In this document: piece after piece, positions 1 to 7,572 of the stretch | Numbering within the stretch: position 1 is the first letter of the stretch | How the letters are laid out: each line of letters starts with the position of its first letter | Source: Polyangium sp. 15x6 | GTDB lineage: Bacteria; Myxococcota_A; Polyangia; Polyangiales; Polyangiaceae | Direction of reading: 5' to 3' | Assembly: GCF_029960785.1 (NCBI RefSeq) | Contig: NZ_JASBQE010000001.1 | Location: 295,475-359,474 of the forward strand | DNA length: 64,000 nucleotides | Made by a program: the position numbers and the translations under genes | Notes under the pieces: model-generated | What the model was told of the DNA's origin: nothing | The model's database searches: none | The model's input: the letters and a program-made list of their open reading frames with translations, nothing else

Positions 1-546
1 GAGCTGGCCGAGGCGCTCGCGGATGTTCGCCTCTTCCGCTTCGAGGTAAAGCGACATCGGGCAATCCGACGGCGAAAAACCGGACGCGCAAGTGCCCGGG
101 TAGGGGCCGTTGCGGTCCTTCGGGACGCATTGGTTCGTCGACAGGCAGAAGCCGCAATATCCCCAGTTGTTGCACACGCCGCACTTCGTGATCGCCCTGC
201 ACGCGGCCGCGGCCTCCGCCTGATCTTTGGGTGTCGGATCCGTGCCCGGCGGGCGCGGGGGCGTCGGCGCGAGCAAGGGCCGCGGGCCCGAAGGCGGCGC
301 CTCGAAGGGGCTCGCGCCGCGGAACGCGCCCGACGGCGAATCGTCCGCGAGCGGCGCGCTCGGAGGGTTCGCGGCGACGCCAGGGCCCGCGGGGGATTCG
401 GGCGCGCCGCGCTGCGCCACGCGCGACGGCGATGCCTTTGCGCTCCCGTCCTGCGGTCGTGCGGGATGCGGCGCGCTCGCACACGCGGCGACGAAGGCCG
501 TCAGCGTGAGGAAGCCGAGGGTGGGCGCGCTGGTATTGGCATGCAT
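1..546 (-). CDS. Cys-containing lipoprotein, 3' end cut by window edge
   Basis: The frame is open from ATG at 546 to the window edge (182 codons, no stop), so the C-terminus is missing. The N-terminus is a lipoprotein signal: a short hydrophobic stretch ending in FVAAC with the lipidated Cys near residue 22. A disordered Pro/Ala/Ser-rich linker runs to about residue 115. It is followed by a small Cys-rich segment with paired cysteines (CRAITKCGVCNNWGYCGFC and further Cys), which suggests a disulphide-stabilised module outside the cytoplasm. A second in-frame ATG lies close by. I recognise no family; similar short Cys-rich lipoproteins are common in Polyangiales. It is divergent from the kinase gene at 733. 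Confidence 0.7.
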   Translation of the reverse strand, partial: MHANTSAPTLGFLTLTAFVAACASAPHPARPQDGSAKASPSRVAQRGAPESPAGPGVAANPPSAPLADDSPSGAFRGASPFEAPPSGPRPLLAPTPPRPPGTDPTPKDQAEAAAACRAITKCGVCNNWGYCGFCLSTNQCVPKDRNGPYPGTCASGFSPSDCPMSLYLEAEEANIRERLGQL

Positions 547-683
547 GGGCGCGGAGGCGTGCGGGCCGATCTTAGGCCGAGGTTGGCTGGTCGGGAAGCC
601 TTCCCGGTGCGGTGAGATCGTTCGAGACGGGAACCCTACATCGATCCCTCTAGGCGGCCGCGCGCCGAGCAGGTACCGTATCG

Positions 684-706
684 TCGACCTCGATACCCGA
701 GGTCGA
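684..706. repeat. 9-bp inverted repeat ahead of kinase gene
   Basis: TCGACCTCG and CGAGGTCGA form a perfect 9-bp stem around the 5-nt loop ATACC, 26 nt before the kinase ATG. It lies in the 186-bp gap between two divergent genes. A second short palindrome (GGGAAG-C-CTTCCC) is at 593-605. No clear Shine-Dalgarno precedes the kinase start. The repeat could be an operator or a 5'-UTR hairpin; the sequence does not decide. Confidence 0.4.
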
Positions 707-732
707 TCCACACGCTCGATCTCGCTCCCGAC

Positions 733-2835
733 ATGACCTCCAAGCAACCCCAAGGCGGCACAGCGCAGGCGGACCGGGCAGCCCAAGACCGCGCACGCGG
801 CATGATCGACCGGGTGATCTCGGATCGGTACCGCATCCGCGAGCTCATCGCGATGGGCGGGATGGGCGCGGTCTACCGCGGCGAGCACCTGCTGCTGAAG
901 AAGCGCATCGCGATCAAGATCCTTCACCCGGAGACGGAAAACCTCCCGGAGCTCGTCAAGCGTTTCGAGCGGGAGGCGATCGCAGGCGCGCACATCCAGC
1001 ACCCGAACGTCGCGAGCGCGACCGATTTCGGCAAGCTGCCCGATGGGAGCTACTTCCTCGTCATCGAGTACGTCAAGGGCAAGACGCTCCATCAGCTCTT
1101 GCAAGACGGCCCGCTTCCGCCGCGCCGCGCCGCGCGCTTGACGCGGCAGCTCGCCTCGGCCCTCGACGCCATCCACCGCCTCGACATCGTCCATCGCGAT
1201 CTCAAGCCGCGCAACATCATGGTCGTCGACGGCCCGGCCGAGACCGTGAAGATCATCGACCTCGGCCTCGCGAAGGTGAAGGTCAACGAGCTCTCCGCGG
1301 GCGACCGGGAGCGGCAAGACTCGCGCGCCTCGATCGGGGACGAGGACGAGTACGGCACCCTCACCGTCGCCGGCACGATCTTCGGGACGATCGCGTATCT
1401 CTCGCCCGAGGCGGCCGACGGCATGGACGCGGTGGACGCGCGCAGCGATCTCTATGCGCTCGGGCTGATGTTCTACGAGATGCTCTCGGGCAAACACCCG
1501 TTCACCGCGGTGAACCCCGTCGAGCTCTTCATGCAGCACCGGTTCCAGCCGCCGCTGGCGATCTCCGAGCGCTGCCCGGGCGTGACGGTGCCCGCGCCGC
1601 TCGAGGCGGTCGCGCGGAAGCTGCTCGAAAAGGTCCCGGCGAATCGATATCAGACCGGGCAGGAGCTCGCCGCGGCGATCGACGAAGCATTGTGGGAGAT
1701 GGGGCCCCCGGCCGAGGGCGAGGACGATGCGCCCCCGATGAGCGAGGGGTACGAGGGCGAGGCGAGCATGCGCACGTCGGTCCCCTCGATGCGGCCGCCC
1801 GCGCTGTCGCAAAGGCCGCCCCCGGTGACGCCGTCGCAAAGGCCGCCGGTGCCGTCGCAAAGGCCGGCCGCGCCGACGTTGCCCTCGGAAGGCGCGGAGG
1901 CGCCCGTCTCGAAGCCGGTGGCGAAGCCCATTCTGCCATTGGCGCAACCGCTGACCACCGAACCGGTGGAGGAGAAAGCGGCCGAGGCGCCGGCGGTCGA
2001 CAAGATCGAGCTGACCGAGGCGCCGGCGCCCGCCGTTCAAAAGAAGAAGAAATCGTCGGCGGCCACCGTGCTCACCGTGGTCGTGGGCGTGGCGCTCGGT
2101 TGCGGCGCGGCGTATGCGGCCCTCGTGATGCAAAAGCGGAATGCGACGACGTCGGTCGCGCCGCAAGCGACGGTGACGGCGACGGCGACGGCGCCGGCCG
2201 CGCCCAAGCCGCCCGCGCCCGCGGCCACGCCGGCCGAGGCCATCCCCGCGGCGACGGCATCGGCCGCGCCCGAGCCTGCGGCATCGGCTGCCGTCCCGGC
2301 ATCCACGTTGTCGGCGGCGGACATCGACGAGGCGAAGAAAAAATTCAAGAATGCATTCCGGTTCCAGGACTGGAGGGGCGCGAGCCGCGTGGTGATCGAC
2401 CTCGGCAAAGCCGCGCCGGAGGCGTTCAAGGATCGCGAGTTCTCGCAGCTCGTGCAGGGCCTCGCGATCCAGCTCTCGCGGGAGAACGCCGATACGGAGC
2501 TGCTCGAGCTCTTCGCGAACGATCTCGGCAGCGACGGGCTCGACATGCTGTACGCGTTCGTCGAGGGACAAGGAAAGGCGCCGATCGCGGTGGCCGCGAC
2601 GAAGCTCCTGCAGGACGAGAAGAGGCTCGCCAAGGCCTCGCCGGCGATGCGCATCGCGCTCGACCTGCGGAATGCCGCGTGCGTGGACAAACTCGCCCTG
2701 CTCGACCGCGCGCAGAAGGACGGCGACTTCCGCGCGCGCCTCGTGCTGGAGACGCTCGGGCGCGCGTGTTTTCCTCAGAACCCGAACGTCGAGAAGGTCA
2801 TTTACGACCTCCGGACGCGGTTCCCGAAGCGGTGA
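733..2835 (+). CDS. Transmembrane Ser/Thr protein kinase
   Basis: Hanks-type eukaryotic-like kinase of 700 residues. The catalytic domain covers about 33-315: Gly-rich loop MGGMGAVY, ATP-anchoring Lys62 (AIKIL), catalytic loop HRDLKPRN at 154-161, and a metal-binding triad DLG at 176-178 where DFG is commoner. A Pro/Ser/Gln-rich linker with repeats of the type SQRPP follows, then one membrane helix near 440-465. The remaining ~230 residues would lie outside the cytoplasm, starting with an Ala/Pro/Thr linker and a helical region of unknown fold. The kinase domain is therefore cytoplasmic, with a C-terminal external sensor-like part, as in the PknB plan. All catalytic residues are present, so DLG does not suggest a pseudokinase. 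The next gene is convergent three bases away. Confidence 0.93.
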   Translation: MTSKQPQGGTAQADRAAQDRARGMIDRVISDRYRIRELIAMGGMGAVYRGEHLLLKKRIAIKILHPETENLPELVKRFEREAIAGAHIQHPNVASATDFGKLPDGSYFLVIEYVKGKTLHQLLQDGPLPPRRAARLTRQLASALDAIHRLDIVHRDLKPRNIMVVDGPAETVKIIDLGLAKVKVNELSAGDRERQDSRASIGDEDEYGTLTVAGTIFGTIAYLSPEAADGMDAVDARSDLYALGLMFYEMLSGKHPFTAVNPVELFMQHRFQPPLAISERCPGVTVPAPLEAVARKLLEKVPANRYQTGQELAAAIDEALWEMGPPAEGEDDAPPMSEGYEGEASMRTSVPSMRPPALSQRPPPVTPSQRPPVPSQRPAAPTLPSEGAEAPVSKPVAKPILPLAQPLTTEPVEEKAAEAPAVDKIELTEAPAPAVQKKKKSSAATVLTVVVGVALGCGAAYAALVMQKRNATTSVAPQATVTATATAPAAPKPPAPAATPAEAIPAATASAAPEPAASAAVPASTLSAADIDEAKKKFKNAFRFQDWRGASRVVIDLGKAAPEAFKDREFSQLVQGLAIQLSRENADTELLELFANDLGSDGLDMLYAFVEGQGKAPIAVAATKLLQDEKRLAKASPAMRIALDLRNAACVDKLALLDRAQKDGDFRARLVLETLGRACFPQNPNVEKVIYDLRTRFPKR

Positions 2836-2838
2836 CGG

Positions 2839-3861
2839 TCATTTCTCGCTGCTGACCAAAAGCTCGGGGTCGATCCGGACCTCGAAGAAATTCATGCGCC
2901 AATCGAGGTGCGGCCCGTTCGTGCGGCCCGTCATCCCCACGCGCGCGACGGTCTGACCCTGCTTGACCTCGTCGCCCACCTTGGCGGAAAAGCCCTGCAG
3001 GTGGATGAAGGTCGACGTCAAACCCTGCCCGTGGTCGATGATGAGCGTGTCGCCGCTCAGAGGCAGGTTTTTCTCGGCGAACACCACGGTGCCGCAGGCA
3101 GGCGCGCGCACGGGCGTGCCCGTGGGCACCGCGATGTCGACGCCCCAGTGGATCCCGCCGTCCGTGCCATTGAGCAAGCGCGGCTGCCCGTAGCGCGAGG
3201 TGACCTTGCCCTTCGAGGGCCAGATGAATCCCTCCTTGAAGCAGGTCTTTTTCGTGTATTTCTTCCGGACGGCGTCGAGCTTTTGCTCGGCCTGCGTGAG
3301 CTTGACCCGCGTGGGCATGTCGAGCTCGACCATGTCCTTCGGCAGGTTGTCGATCTTGTCGGTCTCGAACGTGCGTTGTTCCACGTCGAAGACGCGTTCG
3401 AGCACCTGGCCGTCCTCGAACGTGATCGTCATCTTCTCCTGCTTCGGGGCGTTGCGCCCGAACGCGATCAAGAAGTCGCCCTCGTCGCTGACGATGGCTC
3501 GATGCCCGGGGAAGGCCATTTTCCGTAGTTTGCCGTCTAGCTTCGCGCGGAGGAGCGCACCCTGCGTGGCGCGTCCGTCGAGCGTCAGGCGGCTCGGATC
3601 CGCGACGGGGGCGGCATCCGTGCCCGCATCCGGAGGTTCGGCGCTCGCCGCGGAAGGAGCCGCGGAAGGCGCCGCGCTCGCGCTGGCCGTGGGCGCCGCG
3701 GCCGCCGCGGGCTCGGTCGAGGCGGACGGGGCCGTCCATGCGACCGGCGGAGCCATGCTGGCTGGCGGCGCTGCCGTGGAATCTGCGGGCGATCCCGAAG
3801 GACCACCGCGCTCGCATGCCGTGAGGGTCAGGGTGCAAGCGAGGAGAGCGGTGATTCGCAT
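2839..3861 (-). CDS. M23-family metallopeptidase lipoprotein
   Basis: The start at 3861 is chosen because it gives a clean lipoprotein signal (MRITALLACTLTLTAC, Cys16); the frame extends 21 codons upstream without a signal. An Ala/Ser/Pro linker to ~90 and a middle domain precede a C-terminal LytM/M23 domain. That domain shows the first zinc motif HWGVD (HxxxD) and the conserved FIHL strand. The final motif is HLDW instead of the usual HxH, so the second His, normally a zinc ligand, is Asp. I recall other M23 proteins with a HLDWRMN end, so this may be a subfamily and not a dead enzyme. Expected role: peptidoglycan cross-link hydrolysis or regulation at the envelope. 340 residues. Confidence 0.85.
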   Translation of the reverse strand: MRITALLACTLTLTACERGGPSGSPADSTAAPPASMAPPVAWTAPSASTEPAAAAAPTASASAAPSAAPSAASAEPPDAGTDAAPVADPSRLTLDGRATQGALLRAKLDGKLRKMAFPGHRAIVSDEGDFLIAFGRNAPKQEKMTITFEDGQVLERVFDVEQRTFETDKIDNLPKDMVELDMPTRVKLTQAEQKLDAVRKKYTKKTCFKEGFIWPSKGKVTSRYGQPRLLNGTDGGIHWGVDIAVPTGTPVRAPACGTVVFAEKNLPLSGDTLIIDHGQGLTSTFIHLQGFSAKVGDEVKQGQTVARVGMTGRTNGPHLDWRMNFFEVRIDPELLVSSEK

Positions 3862-3957
3862 GAGGGCATCGTGCCAGAGCCCGTGGACGGGCACGAGACG
3901 AGAGCACGACGTCTGCGCCCTCATGTCCGGGGCGTAATGACGGAAAAGGAAAAATGA

Positions 3958-4230
3958 TCAATCGCGGTGGAATCGCTGCCGTGAGCGCTCCCGCGCCTTG
4001 TCTGCCTCGATCTCGCGATCCCGCGGCTCGGCCGTCGTGGTGAGCGATTGCATGAGCACGCGCGCCGTGGCCGCGACGTCTTCCACGGCTTTTTCGAACG
4101 CTGCTTCGTTGGCCCGCGACGGCTTGTTGAAGCCGCTCAGCTTGCGGACGAACTGCAGCGACGCCGCGCGGATCTCCTCCTCGGTGGCGGGGGGCTCGAA
4201 GTTGAACAGGGTCTTGATGTTCCGGCACAT
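3958..4230 (-). CDS. DUF2277 family protein
   Basis: A 90-residue protein beginning MCRNIKTLFNFEPPATEEEI, the hallmark N-terminus of DUF2277. It is charged and helical with no membrane segment; the C-terminus is Arg/Asp rich. Biochemical function is unknown. It lies 14 nt downstream of the ECF42-type sigma gene on the same strand and is probably cotranscribed with it. A much longer frame runs through this start, but the family N-terminus fixes the ATG at 4230. Confidence 0.85.
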   Translation of the reverse strand: MCRNIKTLFNFEPPATEEEIRAASLQFVRKLSGFNKPSRANEAAFEKAVEDVAATARVLMQSLTTTAEPRDREIEADKARERSRQRFHRD

Positions 4231-4244
4231 GGCGATCTCCAGGG

Positions 4245-5531
4245 TCAGTCCGTGCGAACCGAGGCGCGCGCACACGCGGCGGCGCGTTCGAGCAGGAGCG
4301 CGCGTTCGCGAGCGTTTCGTGTGAGGGACGCGGCGCGCTCGAACTCGACGCGCGCTTCGGCGTCGCGGCCGAGCTTGGTCAAGAGATCGCCGCGTACGCT
4401 CGGCAAGAGGTGGTAGCTCGCGAGCGAGGGCTCCGAGACCAGCGTGTCCACGAGCGCGAGCCCCGCGGCCGGGCCGAACGCCATGGAGAACGCGACGGCG
4501 CGGTTCAGCTCCACCACGGGTGAACCCGTGACGTCCACGAGCGCCGTGTACAGCGCCGCGATGCGCGTCCAGTCCGTCTCCGCCGCGGTCCACGCGCGCG
4601 CGTGGCAAGCGGCGATCGCGGCCTGCAGCGCGTACGGCCCGAGCGCGCCCCCGAGCGCCTCGGCGCGCGCGAGGGCCGTGAGGCCGCGGCGGATGAGCAG
4701 GTGGTCCCAGAGCGCGCGGTTCTGATCGAGCAGCAGGATCGGATCTCCCGACGGCCCGACCCGCGCCCGCGCGCGTGACGCCTGGATCTCCATGAGCGCG
4801 ACGAGCCCGTGGACCTCCGGCTCCTTCGAGAGAAGCTCGGCCAGGATGCGGCCGAGGCGCAGCGCGTCCTCGCAGAGCGCGGGCCGCATCAAGTCGTCTC
4901 CGGCCGTCGCCGAATACCCCTCGTTGAAGACCAGGTAAATCACCTGGAGCACCGACGACAAACGGGCCGCGAGCTCCTCCCCGCGCGGGACTTCGAACGG
5001 GACCTTCGCTTCCGCGAGGGTGCGTTTGGCGCGGACGATGCGCTGGGCCACGGTCGGCTCCGGGACCAGGTACGCGCGCGCGATCTCCTCGGTCGTCAAT
5101 CCGCCGAGCAAGCGCAGCGTGAGCGCGACGCGCGCCTCCATCGACAGCACCGGGTGACAAGCCGTGAAGACGAGGCGCAGGAGATCGTCGCCCACGTCCT
5201 CGTCGATCGCGGCTTCGAGGTCGGGCGCGGCGGCTTGCTGATCGGCCTCGATCGCGTGGCCGATCTCTTCGTGCTTGCGCTCGATCCGCTTGCTCCGGCG
5301 CATGGCGTCGATCGCGCGGTGCTTCGCGGTGGCCATGAGCCAGGCGCCCGGGTTGTCCGGGATGCCCGACGCTGGCCACCGCTCGAGCGCGGCGACGAGC
5401 GCGTCCTGCGCGATCTCCTCGGCGAGGCCGACGTCCCGCACGATCCGCGCGAGGCCGGCGATGAGCTTGGCCGACTCGATCCGGAAGACTGCGTCGATCG
5501 CTCGATGCGTAGCGGAGGCCGTCACGGCCAC
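4245..5531 (-). CDS. ECF42-type RNA polymerase sigma factor with C-terminal TPR-like extension
   Basis: 428 residues, more than twice a plain ECF sigma. Region 2 (about 10-80) contains AEEIAQDALVAALERWP and the NPGAWLMATAKHRAIDAMRR segment. Region 4 (about 125-190) contains LTTEEIARAYLVPEPTVAQRIVRAK. After it comes the long helical C-terminal extension typical of the SigJ/YlaC-like DUF6596 group, with repeats such as NEGYSA and LNRAVA. This group (ECF42) is known to be encoded next to DGPF/YCII proteins and to lack a conventional anti-sigma factor, which is what is seen here. The start is GTG. The extension is thought to replace the anti-sigma in controlling activity; the inducing signal is unknown. 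Confidence 0.93.
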   Translation of the reverse strand: MAVTASATHRAIDAVFRIESAKLIAGLARIVRDVGLAEEIAQDALVAALERWPASGIPDNPGAWLMATAKHRAIDAMRRSKRIERKHEEIGHAIEADQQAAAPDLEAAIDEDVGDDLLRLVFTACHPVLSMEARVALTLRLLGGLTTEEIARAYLVPEPTVAQRIVRAKRTLAEAKVPFEVPRGEELAARLSSVLQVIYLVFNEGYSATAGDDLMRPALCEDALRLGRILAELLSKEPEVHGLVALMEIQASRARARVGPSGDPILLLDQNRALWDHLLIRRGLTALARAEALGGALGPYALQAAIAACHARAWTAAETDWTRIAALYTALVDVTGSPVVELNRAVAFSMAFGPAAGLALVDTLVSEPSLASYHLLPSVRGDLLTKLGRDAEARVEFERAASLTRNARERALLLERAAACARASVRTD

Positions 5532-5575
5532 CGATCAGAGCATCTTCTTCCGCCCGCGCAAGGTTCGGTTCACGC

Positions 5576-5614
5576 TTGGGGGCTTCGCTCGGACGAGCCG
5601 AGCTCCGCCCCCAA
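5576..5614 (-). terminator. Two-part hairpin between DGPF gene and sigma gene
   Basis: Outer arms TTGGGGGC (5576-5583) and GCCCCCAA (5607-5614) pair perfectly. Inside them GCTCGG (5587-5592) and CCGAGC (5598-5603) form a second stem with a 5-nt loop; the two stems are joined by a 3x3 internal loop. The element sits just after the DGPF gene (stop at 5633) and before the sigma gene on the same strand. It could terminate or attenuate read-through from the DGPF genes into the sigma gene. No U-tract follows. Confidence 0.55.
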
Positions 5615-5632
5615 CCCCCCGGTTTGCCCCCG

Positions 5633-6073
5633 TCACTTCTTCCCGGCGAGCCGCGCCTCCGACTCGGCGCGGAGGCGCTCCTCCTTCGCGCGGTTCTCGC
5701 CCGTGGGATCGACCGGCGCAAAATCCTCGGGCGAGAACACCTGCCGGATCTCGACCTCGCTGTCGGTGTACATCGGATTCGGCATCCGCTTGACCCACTC
5801 GATCGCCTCTTCCTTCGACCGCACCTGCCAGATCCAGAAGCCCGAGACGAGCTCCTTGGTCTCGGCGAAGGGCCCGTCGACCACGGTCCTGTCCTTCCCG
5901 GAGAACCGGACGCGGGCGCCCTTCGAGCTCGGGTGCAGCCCCTCGCCCGCGAGGAGGACGCCGGCGCGCACCAACTCCTCATTGTACTTCATCATCGCGG
6001 TGAGGAGCTCCTCGCTCGGAAGAACGCCGGTCTCGCTGTCCTTGGTGGCCTTGACCAGAATCATGAACTTCAT
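5633..6073 (-). CDS. YCII-related DGPF-domain protein
   Basis: 146 residues. It starts MKFMILVKATKDSETG and contains the family signature VVDGPFAETKELVSGFWIW (the DGPF motif) and a central EEAIEWVKRMP helix. These are small ferredoxin-like alpha/beta proteins. DGPF proteins are the standard genomic partners of ECF42 sigma factors; whether they are enzymes, sensors or targets is not established. A good Shine-Dalgarno (AGAAGGAG) lies just before the ATG. It is the second of two paralogues in a row, 72 nt below the first. Confidence 0.92.
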   Translation of the reverse strand: MKFMILVKATKDSETGVLPSEELLTAMMKYNEELVRAGVLLAGEGLHPSSKGARVRFSGKDRTVVDGPFAETKELVSGFWIWQVRSKEEAIEWVKRMPNPMYTDSEVEIRQVFSPEDFAPVDPTGENRAKEERLRAESEARLAGKK

Positions 6074-6144
6074 CGTCGTTTCTCCTTCTCGCGTTTCAGC
6101 TACACGTCACGTCGAACGAACGTCCCTGGAATCGACAAACGTAT

Positions 6145-6576
6145 CTACTTTTTTTTCCAGAACGTTCGAAGCCACGTCGGGGCCGCCTTCTCGACGATGG
6201 CCATCATCTCGGGCGGAATGTCTTCCGCGTTCGTCATCGGCAAGATGGTGAGAATGTCGTCGTGGCCGATCCCCGTGGGGCAGCGCAGGGCCCATTCGAT
6301 GGCCTCTTCGCGACTGTTCACGTCGATCAGGTAAAACCCGCCGACGAGCTCCTTCGTCTCGACGAACGGCCCGTCGAGCACGACGCGCTTTCCGTCCTTG
6401 ATGCCTAGGCGCGCGCCCTGCCCGCCCGGGTTCACGCCCTCGGCCGTCACGAGCACGCCCGCCTTCGTCAGGTCCTCGTTGAACTTCATGTAGGCCGCGA
6501 TGAGCTCGTCGCTCGGCGGAGCTCCCTCGTTCTTCGGGGCGTTCGGATCGGGGGCGGCGCAAATCATGAATCGCAT
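6145..6576 (-). CDS. YCII-related DGPF-domain protein (paralogue)
   Basis: 143 residues, starting MRFMICAAPDPNAPKNEG; the start at 6576 has an AAGGAGAGACGACC ribosome-binding site. The DGPF signature is VVLDGPFVETKELVGGFYLI, followed by EEAIEWALRCP. It is clearly paralogous to the gene at 5633-6073 but differs at the C-terminus (a WLRTFWKKK tail). It heads the DGPF-DGPF-sigma-DUF2277 series and faces the ArsR gene across a promoter region containing a palindrome. On the minus strand a TTGTCA hexamer lies beside the same palindrome, so one site could influence both directions. Confidence 0.92.
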   Translation of the reverse strand: MRFMICAAPDPNAPKNEGAPPSDELIAAYMKFNEDLTKAGVLVTAEGVNPGGQGARLGIKDGKRVVLDGPFVETKELVGGFYLIDVNSREEAIEWALRCPTGIGHDDILTILPMTNAEDIPPEMMAIVEKAAPTWLRTFWKKK

Positions 6577-6703
6577 GGTCGTCTCTCCTTCTTGGCTTGC
6601 TCGGGCTGGGCTCCCCGACGGGCCTTCATCATCACGACGACCGAGCGATGCCCAGATCGACACGCCCCCAAAATTTTTTTGTCTGTCGGAGAGAACACTT
6701 AAC

Positions 6704-6716
6704 AGTTTGCCAAACT
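6704..6716. promoter_or_regulatory. Candidate ArsR-type operator palindrome
   Basis: AGTTTG-C-CAAACT is a perfect 13-bp palindrome in the 180-bp gap between the divergent DGPF and ArsR genes. It ends 5 bp before the -35 hexamer of the ArsR promoter. The flanks are unusually AT-rich for this genome. An autoregulatory site for the adjacent ArsR protein is the obvious guess. Confidence 0.5.
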
Positions 6717-6721
6717 ATTTC

Positions 6722-6764
6722 TTGACAACCCCGGGCCGGGGACGATACTTAGGCACGTGCTTAA
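6722..6764 (+). promoter_or_regulatory. Sigma-70-like promoter of arsR gene, probably leaderless
   Basis: TTGACA (6722-6727), a 16-bp spacer, and GATACT (6744-6749). The expected transcription start, 6-8 bp after the -10 box, coincides with the GTG start codon at 6757, so the mRNA would have almost no 5' leader; no Shine-Dalgarno is present. A second imperfect palindrome (TTAGGCACGTGCTTAA, 6749-6764, one mismatched pair) covers this start point and could be another repressor site. Confidence 0.6.
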
Positions 6765-7104
6765 CCAAAGCGCGTCCCTCGATCGTATGTTCCAGGCGCT
6801 CGCGGATCCGACCCGTCGGGTCATGATCGAGCGCTTGAGCCGTGGGCCGGCCTCGGTGAGTGAGCTCGCCGAGCCGCTTTCCATGTCGCTGCCGGCGGTG
6901 ATGCAGCACCTTTCGGTGCTGGAGACGAGCGGCCTCGTGCGCTCGGAGAAGGCCGGGCGGGTGCGGACCTGCCGGCTCGAGCCCGCGGCACTCAGGACGG
7001 CCGAGCGATGGATCGCCGAAAGGCGAGCGAGCTGGGAGCGCTGCTTCGACCGGCTCGGCGAATACCTCGCCGAGCACCCCGACGAACCCGATCCAAAGGA
7101 ATGA
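6757..7104 (+). CDS. ArsR-family winged-helix transcriptional regulator
   Basis: 115 residues. The N-terminus LDRMFQALADPTRRVMIERL is typical of the ArsR subgroup paired with SRPBCC proteins. The winged helix follows: SVSELAEPLSMSLPAVMQHLSVLETSGLV, then the wing SEKAGRVRTCRLEP. No metal-binding Cys box is visible (the single Cys is in the wing), so a small-molecule or metal-independent repressor is more likely than an arsenic sensor. The GTG start is supported by alignment of the N-terminus and by the promoter position. The SRPBCC gene begins 3 nt after its stop, a conserved pairing in many bacteria. Confidence 0.93.
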   Translation: MLNQSASLDRMFQALADPTRRVMIERLSRGPASVSELAEPLSMSLPAVMQHLSVLETSGLVRSEKAGRVRTCRLEPAALRTAERWIAERRASWERCFDRLGEYLAEHPDEPDPKE

Positions 7105-7107
7105 ACC

Positions 7108-7572
7108 ATGACCGAACGATCCGTCACGCACACCACTTTCGTCATCGAGCGGTTTTACCCGGTCTCGCCGGCGCGCGTGTATGCCGCTTTCTCGAGGACG
7201 GAGGAGAAGCAGAAGTGGTTCGGCTGCCACGAGGGCGGCACGCACGAGCTCGATTTCCGCGTCGGAGGGCGCGAGACGTATCGAGGCGGGCCGAAGGGGG
7301 GCCCGATTTATACGAATGAGACGCGTTTTCAGGATATCGTTCCGAACCAGCGAATCGTTTACACGTACGACATGCACCGCGACGAGACGCGGATCTCGGT
7401 CTCGCTGGTGACGATCGAGCTGAAGGCAGAGGGCAAGGGGACGCGGCTCGTGTTCACCGAGCAGGGCGCGTTCCTCGACGGGCACGACGCGCCGGAGGGG
7501 CGCGAGCACGGGACGAAGGTCGGGCTCGACAAACTCGCCGAGGGGCTCGCGCGAGAGGCCTCGGCCGCTTGA
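7108..7572 (+). CDS. SRPBCC/AHSA1-family ligand-binding protein
   Basis: 154 residues of the START/Bet v 1-like fold (activator of Hsp90 ATPase homologue type). Visible features: [28 protein letters not shown] at the N-terminus, the central strand series with [18 protein letters not shown], and the C-terminal helix with [12 protein letters not shown]. These proteins bind hydrophobic ligands in a deep cavity; the ligand here is unknown. It is cotranscribed with the upstream ArsR gene. Its TGA is directly followed, with no gap, by the stop codon of the convergent crotonase gene. Confidence 0.92.
   Translation: MTERSVTHTTFVIERFYPVSPARVYAAFSRTEEKQKWFGCHEGGTHELDFRVGGRETYRGGPKGGPIYTNETRFQDIVPNQRIVYTYDMHRDETRISVSLVTIELKAEGKGTRLVFTEQGAFLDGHDAPEGREHGTKVGLDKLAEGLAREASAA

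Noticed and set aside
733..2835. Kinase with DLG instead of DFG as a pseudokinase
   Set aside because: Lys62, the HRDLKPRN loop and the Asp of DLG are all intact; Leu in the middle position is tolerated in active kinases.
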